DNA from: Ophiosphaerella korrae
Taxonomy: Eukaryota; Ascomycota; Dothideomycetes; Pleosporales; Phaeosphaeriaceae
Direction of reading: 5' to 3'
DNA: 11,632 nt
NCBI GenBank assembly: GCA_028456385.1
Contig: JALNQF010000894.1
Coordinates: 1 to 11,632, forward strand
Shown: positions 8,331 to 11,632 of the stretch, piece by piece
Position numbering within the stretch: the stretch's first letter is position 1
How the letters are laid out: every line of letters starts with the position of its first letter
Made by a program: the position numbers and the translations under genes
The notes under the pieces: model-generated
Databases searched by the model: none
Told to the model about the DNA's origin: nothing
What the model saw: the letters and a program-made list of their open reading frames with translations, nothing else

Positions 8331-9389
8331 ACTTAATTAAACCTTTTATTATAATAATAACTACTATATATACTTTTTTAGTAAATAGAAAGTAGAATAG
8401 TTTTTATAAAAGAATAGAGTAGTAGTAATAAAAGAAAGTAGAACCTAAGTATAGCTTAAAGAAATAACGTGTATAATAGACCTACTAATAAAAGACTTAG
8501 AAGAGAAGAAACTCTAAACTCTATTAATTTACTCTAAAAAATAAGAAGAAAATATAGTAACTACTATAGTTACTTCTAAAAGATAGTAAGAAGATAAAAG
8601 TAGAGTTAATATAAAAAGTATAAGATATACCTAGTTAAAAATATATAGTTATAATAGCTATATAATAATAAATATAGTAGAATAAAAGAAGTAATAGTAG
8701 TTTATTTAAAAATACTTACTAGTTATAAGTAAAGAGAAAGCGTATAAAAACTAAAAAGAATATAATCTTAAAGTAATAAAGTTTATATTATTTTAAAAAT
8801 AAATAGAATAAAATAGTTATAGTAAGAAGAATACTTATATAATAAGAATAGTAGTACTTTATAAAAAAATATAATAGATTAATAAAGCCTATATACTACG
8901 TATACTAGTAGTATACTATATTCTAATAATAGTAAAACCTAGTATAAATAAGTACTAAGTAGGAGATAATAAAAGAATAAACTTAGAATATCTAGTATAC
9001 TTTAAAATATTCTAAGTATTATACTTAAATATAAACTACTACTTATATAGTAAATTAAAAGTATAAAATTATATATAGCTAATATAAAAAAAAGGATATA
9101 ATTATAAAAGTAATCTTAAGAAAAGATATCTAATGTTAGAAAATAATTAAAATACCTAATAAAGAAGATATATTAATTAGACTAAGACCTAAGCTCTCTA
9201 AAGAATATATCTAAAAAAGACTATAGTTTAAATATAGATATAATAAATATCCTAAATATAAGAACTATAAATAGAATATAAGGTAATAGCTTTAAAAAGA
9301 TAGATAATTTACTAAATTACTTAAGTAAAAATAGCTAGAAGGTATAAAAAGCTTATATATTATAGATATAAGTATATATTAAGAAAAGA
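8331..9389 (+). pseudogene. Gag to protease linker of E1, unrecognised
   Basis: Just over 1 kb of plus-strand A-rich sequence between the zinc knuckles and the protease. Short open stretches such as LLIKDLEEKKL (about 8484-8516) suggest coding origin, and fungal Gypsy elements often have a long spacer here, but I recognise no domain. No second LTR, inverted repeat or other insertion was seen inside it. Confidence 0.45.
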
Positions 9390-9680
9390 AAGTATAAGTA
9401 ATAATTAATAGTAGAGCTATAAAGAACTTTATATTAAAAAGTTTATAGAAATATAAAAAATAAAGTATATAATAAAGAAGTACTTTTAATAACTAAGTAC
9501 TATTAAAAGAAAGCTATTCTAGGAACCTATTAGGTTAAAAATAATACTTACTATACTAAAGATAAAAGGATTAGAAATTTAAAATATAGTTATATATATA
9601 ATAATAATTAATAATAAATAAGAAATAATATTAGAAATACTATAGTTATAGATAACTAACCTAAAGATTAATTAAAAGAT
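9390..9680 (+). pseudogene. Aspartic protease domain of element E1
   Basis: Reads VIINSRAIKNFI at 9398-9433, the family form being V-I-D-S-G-A-T-x-N-F-I. The catalytic codon is AAT (9407-9409, Asn for Asp, preceded by ATT), and the motif glycine reads AGA (9413-9415). About 70 codons later comes EIILEIL-L-ITNLKIN (about 9622-9676), equivalent to the D-I-I-L-G-M-x-W-L-x-x-x-N-P-x-I end of retrotransposon proteases. The two motifs are in different frames, so at least one indel lies between them. Length matches a normal protease of about 95 residues. Confidence 0.85.
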
Positions 9681-9954
9681 AGAGAAAATTAGCTACTCTA
9701 AAAAAAATATTAAAAGTTAATATAAGTATATATAAAGGAAAGTTCCTAGAAAAATATAAGAAATAAGAAGAGTAACTTACTAAACCTAAAAATTACCTTC
9801 TAACTATTAGCTATAAGACTTAGTAATAGACTTAGAAGAAGAAAAGAATATAAAATAAAGCCTAGTCTACTAAAAAACTAAAGAAGAATCTAAGATAAAA
9901 TAAGTATTTATTAAAAATATTATAAAGAAAGAATAAATAAAAGAATTTTAATAC
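9681..9954 (+). pseudogene. Protease to RT spacer of E1
   Basis: About 270 bases of plus-strand coding remnant between protease and RT. Scattered acidic and lysine-rich open stretches (DLVIDLEEEKNI near 9820-9850) are typical of the segment before Gypsy RTs, but no domain is recognisable. Confidence 0.45.
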
Positions 9955-10475
9955 TTTATAGTATATAAACTTATATTTATAGATAAAAAAGAGATAAATA
10001 ATAAAAGACTTTATATAGACTTTAAAAAGATTAATATAATTATAAGTAAAAACTAATACTTTTTACTATATATAGATAAAATATAAAATAAGTTATAAAA
10101 AGCTTAAACTTTTATAAAACTAAATATCTAAAACACTTACTATTAGATTAGAATTAAAAAAGTAATAAATAGAAAATAGTATTTAGAATATAGTATAAAC
10201 TACTTAAATATATAGTAATATTTTTTAGATTTATAAATATACTAGTAGTATTCTAAAAAAGAATTAATATAGTTTTAAGAGAATACTTAGATACTTTTAT
10301 ATTTATATACTTAGATAATATCTTTATATTTTTAAAAATAGAAGAAGAATATATATAATATATATACAAAGTACTAGAAAAACTAGTAGAAAATAAACTA
10401 TTCTTTGAAATAAGGAAATATAAATTCTATATAAAAAAAACTAATTTCTTTAGGTTTATTATTAATATTATAGTA
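9955..10475 (+). pseudogene. Reverse transcriptase of element E1, truncated by E2 insertion
   Basis: RT palm remnant. LIFIDKKE and RLYIDFKKIN (about 9970-10035) equal the F-V-K-K-K-D and L-C-V-D-Y-R-x-L-N motifs. FIKLNI at 10121-10138 equals F-T-K-L-D-L with the catalytic Asp as AAT (10133-10135). The polymerase box FIYLDN-IFIF at about 10302-10331 equals V-Y-L-D-D-I-L-I-F, with the second Asp as AAT (10317-10319). Then ENKLFFEIRKYKFYIKK and NFF-FII (10390-10465) equal the L-x-x-K-C-x-F and E-F-L-G-F-I-I motifs that close the palm. The sequence is interrupted about three codons later by LTR C, so thumb, RNase H and integrase are separated from it. Confidence 0.92.
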
Positions 10476-10890
10476 GTAACAAGAGAAACTAAGATAGAAC
10501 TAATTAGTTTACGCTTAACTACTAACAAAGTATAAGATAAGTAGAGTAATAACCTAAGAGATAATAAGCTTAATTAAGAAGCTAATTATAACTAAGATAT
10601 ATAATAAATTTATAAATTTATAATCTTAGTAAATATAAAGTAATAAAGCTACTAAGATCTTAGTACTATATAATTATTAGTAATACGTATTATTAGGATA
10701 GTATTAGTAATCTAATCTTTAACCTAGAACGCTAATACTTAATATTATATATACAAATTAACTATTATTTATAGTTATTACTAATTATAATATAAGCTTT
10801 TATTATTAACTCTTAATCTACTAATAACTCTAGAGGTTATTAGGAAGTCGACTCTAGTATACCTATTATACCTTACTAATTTAGTTATTA
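10476..10890 (+). repeat. LTR C, 5' LTR of nested element E2
   Basis: About 415 bases. Starts GTAACAAGAGAAAC, then GATAGAACTAATTAGTTTA, AAAGTATAAGATAAGTAGAG, TAATACGTATTATTAGGATA, and ends CTTACTAATTTAGTTATTA, in step with LTRs A and B. It is about 20 bases shorter, mainly where A and B carry the inverted AATCTAT units; here there is only ATAAATTTATAAATTTAT (about 10605-10622). The start is set by loss of RT similarity and gain of LTR similarity near 10475. Confidence 0.88.
10681..10692. promoter_or_regulatory. Conserved palindromic box TAATACGTATTA in LTR C
   Basis: Same 12-bp palindrome as in LTR B (6938-6949). See that entry for the caveat about its conservation. Confidence 0.4.
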
Positions 10891-10945
10891 AGAGAAGTAA
10901 AGCGTAAGTAGTATATAGTCTAGCTAATATAATAGTAGAAAGTTT
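10891..10945 (+). other. Leader after LTR C, expected primer binding site region
   Basis: AGAGAAGTAAAGCGTAAG followed by TAGTATATAGTCT, nearly identical to the leader after LTR B. The match confirms that LTR C is a 5' LTR. Primer tRNA not identifiable. Confidence 0.45.
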
Positions 10946-11632
10946 AACTAAAAAAGTAGCTAAGGTACTTATAAGTAGTTATAAATTAGATAATATAGTA
11001 TAGAAAGTAATTAGAGAATATATAAATAACTTAATCTTAGAAAAAGAAGATATAAAGATAGTAATTAATACTTTAGAAATATAAAACAAGGAACTATAAA
11101 ATTACTTAAAATAGAATAAAGTATAAATTAAAGCTATTATTAAAGGTTAGAACTAGATAGAACTAATTACCTAAAGACTAGAGATAAGCGCGATAAAGAA
11201 ACTACCTAAGATACTTATACTTAAGAAATTTAATAGAATAAAGGAAAAACTAAGACCTTTTATAGTATTAGTATAACTCTAGATAGATATATAAGTACTA
11301 TACTTTAATATAAAAGAAAAGAAAGTAATATATATTAGAATATACTTCGAAGAAGATATAATAAGATAGTTTAAACTCTACTAGATAGACTATATAATAT
11401 ACGCCCTAATAATATAGAAAGATAAAACTAGAGCTATCTTTAGAAGTTATAAATACTTTACTAAATAAATAAGAGTAGTATTTAGAGATACTAATATTAC
11501 CTAATAAGCTAAAGAGAAACTTAAAAGGCTTATATAAAGTAAGAGTATTTCTAAATATATATTATAGTTTAAATAACTATTATAAAATATAGAATAAAAT
11601 AAATTAGCTCTAATATTATAATTTAAATAAAA
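10946..11632 (+). pseudogene. Gag of element E2, N-terminal part, cut by window edge
   Basis: Equivalent to 7201-7880 of E1. Contains KILILKKFN-IKEKLRPFIVLV (about 11208-11276), VIYIRIYFEEDIIR, then SYKYFTK, IRVVFRDTNIT (to about 11502), in one frame (codons starting at 0 mod 3) from at least 11256 to about 11500. The E1 copy has one extra base relative to it near 7672-7679, so E2 shows the original phase. TAA/TAG codons occur at likely Gln positions and no start ATG is seen. Zinc knuckles would lie to the right of the window. Confidence 0.85.

Larger units (their letters stand above)
6708..10475 (+). mobile_element. Ty3/Gypsy retrotransposon E1, RIP-inactivated, split by a nested copy
   Basis: Plus-strand element with 5' LTR (B), gag with zinc knuckles, protease and RT, cut at 10475 by LTR C of a second copy of the same family. 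Its RNase H, integrase and 3' LTR would follow E2, beyond the window. It is far more degraded than element L: stops in all frames, and the readable frame moves between gag core (codons starting at 0 mod 3), zinc knuckles (1 mod 3), protease (2 mod 3) and YLDN box (0 mod 3), showing indels as well as RIP. RT wording (KLN, YLDN-IFIF, then FYIKK-NFF-FII) matches Gypsy RTs of a lineage different from element L. Confidence 0.9.
10476..11632 (+). mobile_element. Element E2, second copy of the E1 family nested in E1 RT, partial
   Basis: Starts with LTR C and continues through the same leader and gag as E1, in the same orientation, and runs off the right edge in gag. It begins inside the RT of E1, just after the motif equivalent to L-G-F-I-I. 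Between 7485-7655 and 11232-11400 the two copies align without gaps and with few differences. At many differing sites E1 has A or T where E2 has G or C, so E2 is less mutated and probably younger, as nesting requires. The right end and target-site duplication are outside the window. Confidence 0.9.

Noticed and set aside
7905..10410. Intact open reading frames on the plus strand
   Set aside because: Open stretches between stops are short and lack ATG. The recognisable motifs lie in frames broken by stops, so none is a functional gene.
1..11632. Mitochondrial or AT-rich bacterial genome
   Set aside because: LTR retrotransposon polyproteins of fungal Gypsy type, nested LTRs and CpA to TpA loss point to fungal nuclear DNA. 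No mitochondrial genes or tRNAs are seen.
1..11632. A previously undescribed biological system
   Set aside because: Everything recognisable is RIP-degraded Gypsy retrotransposon. Unassigned stretches (2266-2900, 5206-6194, 8331-9389) fit spacers or LTR sequence and show no independent gene.

Overview
This window is a heavily mutated, AT-rich transposon graveyard from the nuclear genome of a filamentous ascomycete (Pezizomycotina-type). It contains no intact gene. Two observations support this. First, CA and TG dinucleotides are almost gone (by eye roughly 35 CA and 60 TG on the + strand of 11.6 kb) and TA is in great excess, the mark of repeat-induced point mutation (RIP, CpA to TpA on both strands). 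Second, every coding remnant that can be recognised is a piece of a Ty3/Gypsy-type LTR retrotransposon polyprotein. The species cannot be named from this sequence.

Layout. Positions 1 to about 5060, possibly to about 5870, hold a minus-strand Gypsy element (element L). It reads gag, protease, reverse transcriptase, RNase H towards decreasing coordinates and runs off the left edge inside RNase H. At least 1,600 codons stay in one reading frame and are broken only by TAA/TAG codons. A 12-bp-unit tandem repeat lies in the gag region (5091-5186). Positions 5871-6194 hold no recognisable gene; the strand composition changes there, and the 5' LTR of element L may lie in it. From 6195 onward everything is on the plus strand and belongs to one second Gypsy family: a solo-like LTR (A, 6195-6630), a 5' LTR (B, about 6708-7145) with its gag-protease-RT body (element E1, to 10475), and a second copy of the same family (element E2; LTR C 10476-10890, then gag to the right edge) inserted into the RT of E1.

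The elements do not work together in a functional sense. The window is a record of events: insertion of E1, RIP, insertion of E2 into E1, and more RIP. E1 has A/T at many sites where E2 keeps G/C, as expected if E1 is older. In all five catalytic sites examined (protease, RT and RNase H of L; protease and RT of E1) an essential aspartate reads as asparagine. I see no tRNA, rRNA, CRISPR, host gene or candidate new system. The points worth a second look concern the mutation process and the nested structure.
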